NCBI GenBank assembly: GCA_050633265.1
Contig: JBOEGE010000006.1
Coordinates: 246,228-310,227, forward strand
Direction of reading: 5' to 3'
DNA from: JBLHZY01 sp050633265
GTDB lineage: Bacteria; Pseudomonadota; Alphaproteobacteria; Rhodobacterales; Rhodobacteraceae
Length of the DNA: 64,000 nucleotides
Position numbers and translations under genes: made by a program. The notes beneath the pieces were generated by a model. That model ran no database searches and had not been told where the DNA came from. It was given only the letters and a program-made list of their open reading frames with translations. This document shows positions 25,128-34,378 of the stretch, piece after piece (position 1 is the stretch's first letter; each line of letters starts with the position of its first letter).

Positions 25128-26549
25128 TCAGATCGCAGCGCCGCCAACCGTTAGCCCGCCAATCAGCATCGTCGGCTGACCAACCCCAACCGGCACCCAT
25201 TGCCCCGCCTTGCCACACATCCCAATGCCCGGATCAAGCGCCATATCATTGCCAATCGCGCGGATATGCTGAAGCGCGGTCGCCCCATCGCCAATCAGCG
25301 TGGCCCCCTTTACCGGCGCGCCGACGACGCCATTTTTAACGCGGTAAGCCTCGGTGCAGGAAAACACGAATTTGCCATTGGTGATATCAACCTGACCGCC
25401 GCCAAAACCAACCGCATAGATGCCATCCTTCAAATCAGCAACGATATCACCCGGCGCCGTATCACCGCCCAGCATATAGGTGTTGGTCATCCGGGGCATC
25501 GGCGCATGGGCATGGCTTTCGCGCCGCCCGTTTCCGGTTGGCTCAACCCCCATGAGGCGCGCGTTTTGGCGATCCTGCATATAGCCAACAAGGATGCCAT
25601 CCTCGATCAAAACATTCTTGGCGCTGGGCGTGCCCTCATCATCCACAGAGATTGAGCCGCGCCGATCCGGGATCGTCCCATCATCCAGCACGGTGACGCC
25701 CTTAGAGGCCACACGCTTGCCCATAAGCCCTGCAAATGCCGAGGTTTTCTTGCGGTTGAAATCGCCCTCAAGCCCATGGCCAACGGCTTCATGCAGCAAA
25801 ATCCCGGGCCAGCCATTGCCCAGCACAACATCCATAACGCCCGCCGGCGCAGGCTCTGCGCGCAGGTTCACCAGCGCAATGCGAAGGGCCTCGCGCGCCG
25901 AGGCTTGCCAGAATTCCGGCGCAATCAGCAGATCAAGGCCCGCGCGCCCGCCGCCCGCCGCACTTCCCGCCTCGCGCCGCCCGTTTTCCTCAACAATCAC
26001 CGAAAGCGAGAGCCGCGCCATGGGGCGAATATCCGAAACCAAACTGCCCTCAGGGCGCAGGATAAAGACCTCCTGATGCGACGCCGCCAGCGAGGCCGTT
26101 ACCTGCACCACCCGCTTATCAAGGGCGCGCGCATAGGCATCAATCTCGGCCAGCAAATCAAGCTTGGCGGGGAAGGTCGCGCCGTCCATCGGGTTTTCAT
26201 CCGTGTAAAGCTTGCGATTGGTCGGGCGGGGCGCATCCGCCATCACGCCACCCCCATCGCCAACGGCCAAGCGCGCGGTTGCCACGGCGCGCCCCAAAGC
26301 GGCCTCGGAAATCTGGGTCGAATGGGCATATCCGGCCGTCTCGCCACGCACCGCGCGAAGGCCGAACCCCTCGGATGCATCATAGCTTGCGGTCTTTACC
26401 TGCCCGTCATCAAAGACCAAAGCCTCCGATCGCCGCCGCTCTAAAAACAACTCACCATCATCCGCGTCATCCACCGCTTTGCGCAAAAGCCCAAGCGCAG
26501 AATCGCGATCCAGGCTTGTTTCAAAGGGGTCAAAGCGCTCTGACGACAT
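25128..26549 (-). CDS. tldD: TldD metalloprotease
   Basis: Catalytic subunit of the TldD/TldE (PmbA) peptidase, which processes modified peptides and antitoxins. 473 residues. The zinc-binding HEAVGH is at 253-258 and a conserved Cys lies in GMCGKAGQW near residue 451. The start ATG has a perfect GAGGAGG upstream. The gene is divergent from coxB, with 181 bases between, an arrangement familiar from Rhodobacterales. PmbA is not in the window. Confidence 0.95.
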   Translation of the reverse strand: MSSERFDPFETSLDRDSALGLLRKAVDDADDGELFLERRRSEALVFDDGQVKTASYDASEGFGLRAVRGETAGYAHSTQISEAALGRAVATARLAVGDGGGVMADAPRPTNRKLYTDENPMDGATFPAKLDLLAEIDAYARALDKRVVQVTASLAASHQEVFILRPEGSLVSDIRPMARLSLSVIVEENGRREAGSAAGGGRAGLDLLIAPEFWQASAREALRIALVNLRAEPAPAGVMDVVLGNGWPGILLHEAVGHGLEGDFNRKKTSAFAGLMGKRVASKGVTVLDDGTIPDRRGSISVDDEGTPSAKNVLIEDGILVGYMQDRQNARLMGVEPTGNGRRESHAHAPMPRMTNTYMLGGDTAPGDIVADLKDGIYAVGFGGGQVDITNGKFVFSCTEAYRVKNGVVGAPVKGATLIGDGATALQHIRAIGNDMALDPGIGMCGKAGQWVPVGVGQPTMLIGGLTVGGAAI

Positions 26550-26730
26550 GGAAAATCCTCCTCGCGGGGGTGAATTAGATCAAAAAAGCGGCCCTTTGCC
26601 GCATTAGTATCGCTTGTCCCGCAACGTCTAATATGGTTTTTGGCGCACAGGAGACAATGGGATTCCATTCGCAGCGCGCGATGGGCCCGGGCGAGGCTGT
26701 AATGGCTGCGCGTCGAAACAGGATGATAAA
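26550..26730. promoter_or_regulatory. Divergent promoter region of tldD and coxB
   Basis: 181 bases between divergent start codons must hold both promoters. No confident -35/-10 pair or operator was identified by eye. The upstream part is relatively AT-rich around 26570-26640. Confidence 0.4.
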
Positions 26731-27666
26731 ATGCGCTTTATGACCGTTCTTTCGGGCCTTTCGGCCTCACTTTTGGCTAGCATCACCGCCAGCGCCGCCG
26801 TGGCACAGGATGCGCTTTCGGGCCTAGAAATCATTGGGCGGCCCATTGATGGCAAAATGGGCTTTCAGCCAGCGGCGACCGAACTTGCCCGCGATTTGCA
26901 AGATTTGGACCACATGATTTTGATCATCATCTCGGTGATCGTTGTCTTTGTGACCTGCCTGATGCTCTATGCGATCCTGCGCTTTAACAAACGCGCCAAT
27001 CCAACGCCGGCAACCTTTACCCATAACTCCCCTGTCGAAGTGGCTTGGACGGTTCTGCCGATCATTGTGCTGGTCTTTATCGGGGCTTTTTCGCTTCCGG
27101 TTCTGTTCAAACAGCAAGAGATCCCAACCGCCGACATCACCATCAAAGCCACGGGCAACCAGTGGTATTGGACGTATGAATATGTCGATAGCGAGTTCTC
27201 ATTTGACAGCTATATGCTTGGCCACCCGGCGACATTGGGCGATGGCGATGAAGAGGTAACCCCCTTCGTGCTGAATGATGCGATGGTCGGCAAGCTTGAA
27301 CGCGCAGGCTATTCGCGCGCCGAATTCCTTTTGGCCACCGATACAGCCGTTGTGATCCCAGTGAACAAAACGGTTGTTGTTCAGGTCACGGGCTCTGATG
27401 TGATCCACTCTTGGGCGATCCCCGCATTCGGCGTGAAGCAAGATGGCGTTCCGGGCCGCACAGCAGAGCTATGGTTTAATGCTGAGCGCGAAGGTGTTTA
27501 TTTTGGCCAGTGTTCTGAGCTTTGCGGCAAGGATCACGCCTATATGCCAATCACCGTCAAAGTGGTGAGCCAAGCGCAATATGATGCATGGCTGAGCGGC
27601 GCGATCGAAGAATATGCAGGCCTCCCGCAGGTGGCACCAAGCGTTGCTTTGGCATCTGCCGAATAA
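26731..27666 (+). CDS. ctaC: Cytochrome c oxidase subunit II
   Basis: Electron-entry subunit of an aa3-type cytochrome c oxidase. 311 residues: signal peptide (cleavage near AVAQ, residue 26), two membrane helices at about 62-84 and 106-126, then a periplasmic cupredoxin domain. CuA ligands are all present: His226 (IHSW), Cys261, Glu263, Cys265, His269, Met272 in GQCSELCGKDHAYM. The aromatic QWYW patch (144-147) marks the cytochrome c docking side. The gene starts the run ctaC, ctaB, small orf, ctaG, ctaE, surf1. Subunit I is encoded elsewhere. Confidence 0.97.
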   Translation: MRFMTVLSGLSASLLASITASAAVAQDALSGLEIIGRPIDGKMGFQPAATELARDLQDLDHMILIIISVIVVFVTCLMLYAILRFNKRANPTPATFTHNSPVEVAWTVLPIIVLVFIGAFSLPVLFKQQEIPTADITIKATGNQWYWTYEYVDSEFSFDSYMLGHPATLGDGDEEVTPFVLNDAMVGKLERAGYSRAEFLLATDTAVVIPVNKTVVVQVTGSDVIHSWAIPAFGVKQDGVPGRTAELWFNAEREGVYFGQCSELCGKDHAYMPITVKVVSQAQYDAWLSGAIEEYAGLPQVAPSVALASAE

Positions 27667-27688
27667 GCGAGCGGGCCTTAAGTTAAAA

Positions 27689-27719
27689 CAACAGGCGGCG
27701 CATATCGCGCGGCCTGTTG
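27689..27719 (+). other. Intercistronic stem-loop between ctaC and ctaB
   Basis: CAACAGGC (27689-27696) pairs with GCCTGTTG (27712-27719) around a 15-base loop that can itself fold. There is no T-run, so it may be a processing or stability element for the ctaC message rather than a terminator. Confidence 0.55.
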
Positions 27720-27761
27720 GCTGGAATTCTAACAAAACTGCCTGAAAAGGGCTTCAAGCGC

Positions 27762-28694
27762 ATGAGCGATTCTACCGCAATGGATCACGAAAACGAGGCA
27801 AGCTTTGGCGATTACTTCGCGCTGCTTAAGCCGCGCGTGATGTCGCTTGTTGTGTTCACCGCTTTGGTGGGGCTGATCGTGGCGCCTGTGCCGGTGCATC
27901 CGTTTATCGCGCTTGTTTCGATCCTGTTTATCGCGATTGGCGGGGGGGCTTCTGGCGCGCTCAATATGTGGTTTGATGCCGATATTGATGCGATCATGAA
28001 ACGCACCGCCAAACGCCCGATCCCCTCGGGCAAGGTTGAACCGGGCGAAGCGCTGGGCATTGGCGTCGCACTTTCTGGCTTTTCCGTTTTGCTTCTTGGG
28101 CTGGCGGCCAATTGGGTCGCAGCGGGGCTCTTGGCTTTTACCATCTTCTTTTACGCCGTGATCTATACCATGTGGCTCAAGCGCTGGACGCCGCAAAACA
28201 TCGTGATTGGCGGGGCCGCTGGCGCCTTTCCTCCGATGATCGGTTGGGCCGTCGCTACGGGCGGCATCTCGATTGAAAGCGTGCTGATGTTCTGCCTCAC
28301 ATTCATGTGGACACCGCCGCATTTCTGGGCGCTGGCGCTGTTTATGAAGGCCGATTACGATGAGGCAGGCGTTCCGATGCTGACCTCAACCCATGGGCGC
28401 AAAGTCACGCGCCGCCATATCCTGGCCTATACGTTGCTGCTTGCCCCGGTCGCGCTTGGCCTTGGGATCACCTCGATTGGCGGGCCGGTCTATATGGCTG
28501 TGGCTGTGGCCGCGAACCTTTGGTTTATCAAGGGCGCCTTTGCGATCCTCAAGCGGAACGAAGAAGAAGCCGCAGCCGATCAATACAAGGCCGAGAAGGG
28601 CTTCTTCAAATTCTCGCTGGCCTATCTTTTCGTCCATTTCGGCGCATTGCTGGTGGAAGCCACGCTGCGCGGCTTTGGCCTTGGGGGCTGGTAG
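27762..28694 (+). CDS. ctaB: Protoheme IX farnesyltransferase (heme O synthase)
   Basis: Converts heme B to heme O by farnesylation, for the oxidase. A UbiA-family membrane protein of 310 residues with about nine helices; the prenyl-diphosphate site reads NMWFDADIDAIMKRT near residue 80, and the second loop has DYDEAGVPMLTSTHG. The start is taken at 27762, with AAGGG ahead of it; an in-frame start 15 codons upstream is possible. Followed after 6 bases by the small membrane protein gene. Confidence 0.95.
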   Translation: MSDSTAMDHENEASFGDYFALLKPRVMSLVVFTALVGLIVAPVPVHPFIALVSILFIAIGGGASGALNMWFDADIDAIMKRTAKRPIPSGKVEPGEALGIGVALSGFSVLLLGLAANWVAAGLLAFTIFFYAVIYTMWLKRWTPQNIVIGGAAGAFPPMIGWAVATGGISIESVLMFCLTFMWTPPHFWALALFMKADYDEAGVPMLTSTHGRKVTRRHILAYTLLLAPVALGLGITSIGGPVYMAVAVAANLWFIKGAFAILKRNEEEAAADQYKAEKGFFKFSLAYLFVHFGALLVEATLRGFGLGGW

Positions 28695-28700
28695 AACATC

Positions 28701-28934
28701 ATGGCCATCACCAAAGATCACGAACTGCACAAACGCCGCTTTAGCCGCAACCTTGGGGTTGGGATTTCGCTTGGCGTTTTGGTCGCGATTGTGATGGTGC
28801 TGACGGTTGTCAAAGTCTCTGTGCTTGATCCGGCGCGCAACGGAACCTACCGCGCACCCGCCGTTGAAACGCCCGCAGATCAGCCCGCAGCCGAGGCCAC
28901 GACACAAACACCTGCAGCGCAGGCCGCTCAATGA
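28701..28934 (+). CDS. Small membrane protein of the cytochrome oxidase cluster (CoxF-like)
   Basis: 77 residues: a charged N-terminus (HELHKRRFSRN), one membrane helix (about 18-42), and a Pro/Ala-rich periplasmic tail. Genes of this size and layout sit between ctaB and ctaG in Paracoccus and Rhodobacter and are called CoxF or an assembly protein; the function is not settled. It overlaps ctaG by ATGA. Confidence 0.75.
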   Translation: MAITKDHELHKRRFSRNLGVGISLGVLVAIVMVLTVVKVSVLDPARNGTYRAPAVETPADQPAAEATTQTPAAQAAQ

Positions 28935-29515
28935 GCCTAGAGCGCACCCATAAAACCGCCCTGATGGCGGGCGGCGTTGTTGTGCTGATGGGCGCGCTCG
29001 CTTGGGCATCCGTGCCGTTCTATAGCTGGTTCTGCCAAGTCACCGGCTTTGGCGGTACAACATCTGTGTCCGATCAAGGCTCTGATGTGATCCTAGACGA
29101 GACAATCGCCATCCGCTTTGACGCCACAATCGCGCGCGGCATGGCTTGGGAGTTCAAACCCGTTGTGCGCAAAATGGAGCTCAAAATCGGTGAAACCGGC
29201 CTTGCCTTCTATGAGGCCTATAATCCAACCGATCGCCCCATCGCAGGCACAGCAACCTATAACGTCGCCCCCTATGAGGCCGGCGGCTTTTTCACCAAGA
29301 TTGATTGCTTCTGCTTTACCGAGCAGGTGCTTCAACCGGGAGAGCGGGTGCAAATGCCCGTAACATTCTATGTTGATCCCGAAATTCGACAAGATCGTGA
29401 TGCAAAGTTTGTAAAACACATCACGCTATCATACACATTCTATGAAACCGATTTGCCCGAAGAGACAGCGCATCTGATTGATGATGCAACGGCTCCGCGG
29501 ACAGGTCTAAATTAA
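28931..29515 (+). CDS. ctaG: Cytochrome c oxidase assembly protein CtaG/Cox11
   Basis: Copper chaperone that delivers CuB to subunit I. 194 residues: an N-terminal membrane anchor (about 9-29) with the C-containing WFCQVTGFGG segment right after it, then a periplasmic immunoglobulin-like domain carrying the copper-binding CFCF motif (in KIDCFCFTEQ, about residue 120). All family hallmarks are present. Coupled to the small gene before it; ctaE starts 20 bases downstream. Confidence 0.95.
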   Translation: MSLERTHKTALMAGGVVVLMGALAWASVPFYSWFCQVTGFGGTTSVSDQGSDVILDETIAIRFDATIARGMAWEFKPVVRKMELKIGETGLAFYEAYNPTDRPIAGTATYNVAPYEAGGFFTKIDCFCFTEQVLQPGERVQMPVTFYVDPEIRQDRDAKFVKHITLSYTFYETDLPEETAHLIDDATAPRTGLN

Positions 29516-29535
29516 ATCCCAGGCGGGGATCGCAC

Positions 29536-30342
29536 ATGGCACATGAAAAGAACCACGACTACCATATTCTAACCCCTTCGATCTGGCCCTTTATGGGCGC
29601 AGTATCGGCTTTCGTTATGCTGTTTGGCGCAGTGATGTGGATGCAGGGCGTTACACCGTTCATCTTCCTCATCGGCTTGGCGGCCGTGCTTTATACAATG
29701 TTTGGCTGGTGGTCGGCGGTTGTGGCCGAAAGCCATGTTGGCGATCACACGCCGGTTGTGAAAATCGGCCTGCGCTACGGCGTTTTGATGTTCATCATGT
29801 CCGAAGTGATGTTCTTTGCCGCTTGGTTCTGGGGCTTTTTCAAAAACGCGATGTATCCGATGGGCCCAGACTCGCCCGCCGTTGATGGCGTTTGGCCCCC
29901 CGTTGGCATCGAGACCTTTGATGCATGGCACCTGCCGCTGATGAACACGCTGATCCTGCTTTGCTCGGGCGCGGCCTGTACATGGGCGCACCACGCGATT
30001 GCCCATGAAAACAACCGCAAAGACCTGATCAATGGGCTCGCGCTTTCGGTGGCTCTTGGCCTGCTGTTCACCGGTTTCCAAGCCTATGAATACAGCCACG
30101 CGACATTCGGCTTTGGCCGCGGTTGCGAGGTTTATTGCTCGAACTTCATCCTGCCAACGCTGTTCCATGGCTTTCATGTTGTGATCGGCACGATCTTCCT
30201 CGCAGTCTGCTTGCTGCGCGCCATCAAGGGGCATTTCACCCCCGAGGCGCATATCGGCTTTGAAGCGGCGGCTTGGTACTGGCACTTCGTGGATGTTGTC
30301 TGGCTCTTCCTCTTTGTGGCTGTCTACGTCTGGGGCAGCTAA
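29536..30342 (+). CDS. ctaE: Cytochrome c oxidase subunit III
   Basis: Seven-helix structural subunit of the aa3 oxidase. 268 residues, beginning AHEKNHDYHIL, with the conserved MFFAAWFWGFFKNAMYP and the terminal WHFVDVVWLFLF. The glutamate in MSEVMFF is also in place. The gene order matches the Paracoccus/Rhodobacter coxII locus. A terminator follows at 30.37 kb. Confidence 0.97.
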   Translation: MAHEKNHDYHILTPSIWPFMGAVSAFVMLFGAVMWMQGVTPFIFLIGLAAVLYTMFGWWSAVVAESHVGDHTPVVKIGLRYGVLMFIMSEVMFFAAWFWGFFKNAMYPMGPDSPAVDGVWPPVGIETFDAWHLPLMNTLILLCSGAACTWAHHAIAHENNRKDLINGLALSVALGLLFTGFQAYEYSHATFGFGRGCEVYCSNFILPTLFHGFHVVIGTIFLAVCLLRAIKGHFTPEAHIGFEAAAWYWHFVDVVWLFLFVAVYVWGS

Positions 30343-30367
30343 GCGCTAAACGACACGATAGTTTGTG

Positions 30368-30396
30368 AAAAGCGCGTGCCTTGGTGCGCGCTTTTT
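30368..30396 (+). terminator. Terminator after ctaE
   Basis: AAAAGCGCG (30368-30376) pairs with CGCGCTTTT (30387-30395), 10-base loop, T-run at the end. It lies between ctaE and surf1, so surf1 is probably reached only by read-through or from its own promoter. Confidence 0.8.
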
Positions 30397-30430
30397 GCTT
30401 CAAAGAGATCCCAAATTTGCCGAGGTCTTC

Positions 30431-31096
30431 ATGCTAAAACGAATGAGCGGCCCTCTCATCATCGGGCTTGGCGGGATCGCGATCCTGCTCTCGCTGGGCA
30501 TTTGGCAAGTGCAACGGCTCGCCTGGAAACAAGCCGTTCTGGCCGATATCGAGGCGCGCATTTCTGCCCCCGCTGTGCCGCTGGCCGATCTGGCCACGCC
30601 GGAAAAATACGCCCCCGTTTCGCTAACCGGCAAAACCTTCGGCCCCGAAATCCATGTGCTGGTGAGCCGCAAACAAATCGGCGCGGGCTACCGGATCATC
30701 ACCGGGTTTGAAACCGATCAGGGCCGCAAAATCCTGCTGGATCGCGGCTTTGTCAAAATTGCTGCCGCCGATGTGCCGCGCCCGCCCGCATCCCTCACCA
30801 TCACCGGCAATATCCACACGCCCGATGATCGCAGCGCCTCAACCCCGCCCAATGACGCCGCCAAGAACATCTGGTTTGCCCGCGACATCCCCGATATGGC
30901 CGTCGCATTGCAAACCGAGCCGCTCTTAATCATCGCGCACTCTGATACAGGGCAGGGGGTTGAGCCGATGCCTGTTGGGCTTGAGGGCATCCCAAACGAC
31001 CATCTGCAATACGCAATCACATGGTTTTCGCTCGCTCTTGTCTGGTTGGGGATGACAGTTTACCAGCTCTGGCGTATCAGAACCAAAGCCGCCTAA
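30431..31096 (+). CDS. surf1: SURF1-family oxidase assembly protein
   Basis: Inner-membrane protein that helps place heme A in oxidase subunit I. 221 residues from the ATG at 30431 (GAGGTCTTC upstream). Two membrane helices lie at residues 6-24 and about 193-213, on both sides of a periplasmic domain, as in SURF1. Motifs include LGIWQVQRLAWK near the N-terminus, and GYRIITGF and ILLDRGFV in the middle. It follows the oxidase genes, then thrC. Confidence 0.92.
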   Translation: MLKRMSGPLIIGLGGIAILLSLGIWQVQRLAWKQAVLADIEARISAPAVPLADLATPEKYAPVSLTGKTFGPEIHVLVSRKQIGAGYRIITGFETDQGRKILLDRGFVKIAAADVPRPPASLTITGNIHTPDDRSASTPPNDAAKNIWFARDIPDMAVALQTEPLLIIAHSDTGQGVEPMPVGLEGIPNDHLQYAITWFSLALVWLGMTVYQLWRIRTKAA

Positions 31097-31124
31097 TTCC
31101 GGCACGATCCAAACGGGACATTCC

Positions 31125-32510
31125 ATGCGTTATATTTCGACCCGCGGCCAAAGCCCGGCGCTTTCATTCGAGGAAACCATGCTCACCGGGCTCGCGCCTG
31201 ATGGGGGGCTCTATGTGCCCGAAAGCATCCCGACGCTCAGCGCTGATGAGATCGCAGGCCTTGCGGGCGCAAGTTATGAAGAGGCAGCGTTTACGATCAT
31301 GCGCCCCTTCTTGGGCGATACATTCACCGACGAAGAATTCCGCGCCATCATCAAACGCGCCTATGCTGGCTTTGCCCATACCGCCCGCGCGCCCATGGTC
31401 CAACTTGGCCCCAACCATTTCCTTCTCGAGCTGTTTCACGGCCCAACACTGGCGTTCAAAGATTTCGCCATGCAGCTGATCGGCCAGCTCTTTCAATCCG
31501 CACTGGCGCGGCGCAAAGAGCGCGTCACCATCGTTGGCGCGACTTCTGGTGATACGGGCTCTGCCGCGATCGAGGCATTCCGCGGGCTTGAGAACGTTGA
31601 TGTTGTGATCCTCTTCCCGCATGGCCGCGTCTCGGATGTTCAGCGCCGCCAGATGACGACCCCTTCCGAGGCCAACGTTCACGCCCTCGCGCTGGATGGT
31701 GATTTCGATGATTGCCAAGCCGCGCTGAAGGAAATGTTCGCCGATGAGGCCTTCCGCAAAGGGGTCAAACTCGCCGCGGTGAATTCGATCAACTGGGCGC
31801 GCGTCCTTGCCCAAGTTGTGTACTACTTTACCTCCGCCGTGGCGCTTGGTGCGCCGCATCGCAAGGTCTCCTTCACCGTGCCCACAGGCAATTTCGGCGA
31901 TATTTTCGCAGGCTACATCGCCAAGCAAATGGGCCTGCCAATCGATCGCCTCGTGATCGCGACCAACCAAAACGATATCCTGCACCGCACCATCCAATCC
32001 GGCGCCCATACCAAAGAGGGCGTGACCCCTTCCATCTCGCCCTCGATGGATATTCAGGTCTCCTCTAATTTTGAGCGCGCTTTGTTTGATGCCTACGGGC
32101 GCGATGGCGCGGCTGTTGCCCAACTGATGGGTGAGCTGAAAGAAGGCGGCTTTACCGTCTCGCAAGGCGCGATTGAGACCCTGCGCAGCCACTTTGACAG
32201 CGGGCGCGCCAGCGAGGCCGAAACCACCGCCACGATCAAAGCGATCCACGCAGAGACCAGCGAAATTCTCTGCCCGCATTCGGCTGTTGGCGTCAAAGTC
32301 GCCGCCGAGCACCTCGGCGCAGCCCCGATGATCACGCTGGCAACGGCCCACCCGGCCAAATTCCCCGATGCCGTCGAGGCCGCAACAGGTATCCGCCCCG
32401 CGCTGCCGCCCCATATGGCCGATCTCTTTGATCGCAAAGAGCGGATGACCCGCGTGCCCAATGATCTCACTGCCCTCAAATCCCTTATTCAGGAGCGCAC
32501 CAAGCGTTGA
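31125..32510 (+). CDS. thrC: Threonine synthase
   Basis: PLP enzyme converting O-phosphohomoserine to threonine. 461 residues, class of the longer bacterial/yeast threonine synthases, starting MRYISTRGQSP. The PLP lysine is K112 in LAFKDFAMQL, and the phosphate loop is ATSGDTGSAAIEAF. The following M16 peptidase gene starts on a TTG that overlaps the thrC stop, so the genes are coupled. Confidence 0.96.
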   Translation: MRYISTRGQSPALSFEETMLTGLAPDGGLYVPESIPTLSADEIAGLAGASYEEAAFTIMRPFLGDTFTDEEFRAIIKRAYAGFAHTARAPMVQLGPNHFLLELFHGPTLAFKDFAMQLIGQLFQSALARRKERVTIVGATSGDTGSAAIEAFRGLENVDVVILFPHGRVSDVQRRQMTTPSEANVHALALDGDFDDCQAALKEMFADEAFRKGVKLAAVNSINWARVLAQVVYYFTSAVALGAPHRKVSFTVPTGNFGDIFAGYIAKQMGLPIDRLVIATNQNDILHRTIQSGAHTKEGVTPSISPSMDIQVSSNFERALFDAYGRDGAAVAQLMGELKEGGFTVSQGAIETLRSHFDSGRASEAETTATIKAIHAETSEILCPHSAVGVKVAAEHLGAAPMITLATAHPAKFPDAVEAATGIRPALPPHMADLFDRKERMTRVPNDLTALKSLIQERTKR

Positions 32511-33766
32511 GCGTCCAATTTCACACCCTTTCCAACGGGTTCCGCATCGTCACCGAAAATATGCCCGGCCTGCAATCCGCCTCTATCGGGGTCTGGGTCC
32601 AAGCGGGCGGGCGGCACGAGCGGCTTGAGCAAAATGGCATCGCCCATTTCCTCGAACACATGGCTTTCAAAGGAACCGAGCGCCGCTCGCCGCTTGAAAT
32701 CGCCGAAGTGCTTGAGGATGTCGGCGGCTACCTAAACGCTTATACCTCGCGCGAAATGACAGCCTATTATGCGCGCGTTTTGCAGGCCGATGTGGGGCTC
32801 GCGCTGGATGTTATTGCTGATATTATCCTCAACCCGATCTTTGATCCAAACGAGATCGAGGTCGAGCGCGGCGTGATTTTGCAGGAGATCGGCCAAGCCG
32901 CGGATACACCGGATGATGTGATCTTTGATTGGCTCCAAGCGGCGGCCTATCCCGATCAGCCCATGGGCAGAACGATCCTTGGCCCGGATGAACGGGTGAA
33001 TGCCTTTGGGCGCGATGATCTTTCCGGCTTTGTGCGCGAACATTATTCGCCGGATCGCATGATCCTCTCTGCGGCAGGGGGCGTTGATCATGAGGCGCTG
33101 GTGCACGAGGCCGAGCGCCTCTTTGGCCATATAGAAGCGCGCCCGGCCCCCAAGGTGATTTCTTCGGCTTTCTCGGGCGGCGAACACCGCGCCATCAAAC
33201 CCCTTGAACAAGCGCATTTCGCCCTTGCCATTGAAGGGCCGAGCTACCGCGACGAAGATATTTACATCGCGCAGATCTGCTCCACGGCGCTTGGTGGCGG
33301 GATGTCTTCGCGCCTGTTCCAAGAGATCCGGGAAAAGCGCGGGTTGTGTTATACGATCTACGCCCAAACCGGCGCTTATGGCGACACGGGCCAAACAACG
33401 ATCTATGCGGGCACCTCTGCCGAACAAATCGGTGAACTGGCTGAAATCACCATGGATGAGATCAAACGCGCCGCCGAAGATATGCGCCCCGATGAGATCG
33501 CCCGCGCTCGCGCCCAGATGAAAGCGGGCCTCTTGATGGGGCTGGAAAGCCCTTCAAGCCGCGCCGAACGGCTTGCGCGGATGGTCGCGATCTGGGGCAG
33601 GGTGCCGCCGCTTAGCGAAACCGTTGCGCGCATTGATGCTGTCACAACGGGCGACGTCAAAGCCTTTGCGCAAAACATGACAATCGCCCAATCGGCCCTT
33701 GCGCTTTATGGCCCGGTCGAGGCCGCCCCAACATTGGAACAATTGCGCGCAAGGCTTGCGGCCTAA
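32507..33766 (+). CDS. M16-family zinc peptidase (processing-peptidase-like)
   Basis: 419-residue insulinase/MPP-type metallopeptidase. The inverted zinc motif HFLEH is at 47-51 (H47, E50, H51) and the downstream glutamate lies in EVERGVILQEI near residue 127. The Gly-rich substrate segment GGGMSSRLFQEIREKRG is at about 264-280. It starts with TTG overlapping the thrC stop (TTGA). The alphaproteobacterial enzyme is the relative of mitochondrial beta-MPP; the substrate is unknown. A GNAT gene overlaps its stop. Confidence 0.93.
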   Translation: MSVQFHTLSNGFRIVTENMPGLQSASIGVWVQAGGRHERLEQNGIAHFLEHMAFKGTERRSPLEIAEVLEDVGGYLNAYTSREMTAYYARVLQADVGLALDVIADIILNPIFDPNEIEVERGVILQEIGQAADTPDDVIFDWLQAAAYPDQPMGRTILGPDERVNAFGRDDLSGFVREHYSPDRMILSAAGGVDHEALVHEAERLFGHIEARPAPKVISSAFSGGEHRAIKPLEQAHFALAIEGPSYRDEDIYIAQICSTALGGGMSSRLFQEIREKRGLCYTIYAQTGAYGDTGQTTIYAGTSAEQIGELAEITMDEIKRAAEDMRPDEIARARAQMKAGLLMGLESPSSRAERLARMVAIWGRVPPLSETVARIDAVTTGDVKAFAQNMTIAQSALALYGPVEAAPTLEQLRARLAA

Positions 33767-34350
33767 TGCTCAGAGCGCGGCGCAAAATTCGGATCGAAAC
33801 AGATCGGATGAGCCTGCGCCCGCCCGTCCACGGCGATTTTCGCGCCTGGGTCGATCTGCGCCAGCAAAGCGCGGAATTCCTCACCCCCTGGGAGCCCACC
33901 TGGGCCAAAGATCACCTCTTGCGCAAAGGCTTCACCAATCGCGTCTATTGGGCGCAGCGCTCGATCACCAATGGCGCGGCTGTTCCGCTTTTCCTGATCC
34001 GGCGCGAAGATGCGCAAATCCTCGGTGCGATCACCCTTGATACAATCCGCCGCGGCCCCGCCCAAGCGGGCACTTTGGGCTATTGGATCGGCGCGGCCTT
34101 CGCCCGGCACGGCTATATGCGCGAAGCCATCGAGGCCGTTGTGCACCATGCTTTTGAAGAAATGGATCTGTCGCGGATCGAGGCCGCCTGCCTGCCCGAA
34201 AACATCGCCTCGCGCGGGGTTTTGGAAAAAAGTGGCTTTAAATATGAAGGGGTTGCCCAGAGCTATCTCCAAATCAACGGGCGCTGGCGCAATCACGTTC
34301 TCTATGCCAATCTGCGATCAGATCGGCGCGGCAAAACCGATGTTGGATAA
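33766..34350 (+). CDS. GNAT acetyltransferase, RimJ/RimL type
   Basis: 194 residues with N-terminal METDRMSLRPP-like strand (IETDRMSLRPPVHGDF), a GYWIGAAFARHGYMREAI acetyl-CoA-binding loop and the RIEAACLPENIASRGVLEKSGF motif typical of RimJ/RimL-like N-terminal acetyltransferases. The substrate is not known; ribosomal protein acetylation is only a family suggestion. Overlaps the M16 stop as TAATG. Confidence 0.88.
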   Translation: MLRARRKIRIETDRMSLRPPVHGDFRAWVDLRQQSAEFLTPWEPTWAKDHLLRKGFTNRVYWAQRSITNGAAVPLFLIRREDAQILGAITLDTIRRGPAQAGTLGYWIGAAFARHGYMREAIEAVVHHAFEEMDLSRIEAACLPENIASRGVLEKSGFKYEGVAQSYLQINGRWRNHVLYANLRSDRRGKTDVG

Positions 34351-34378
34351 GTGACCAAGGGCATAAAGGAGCCGTGAG

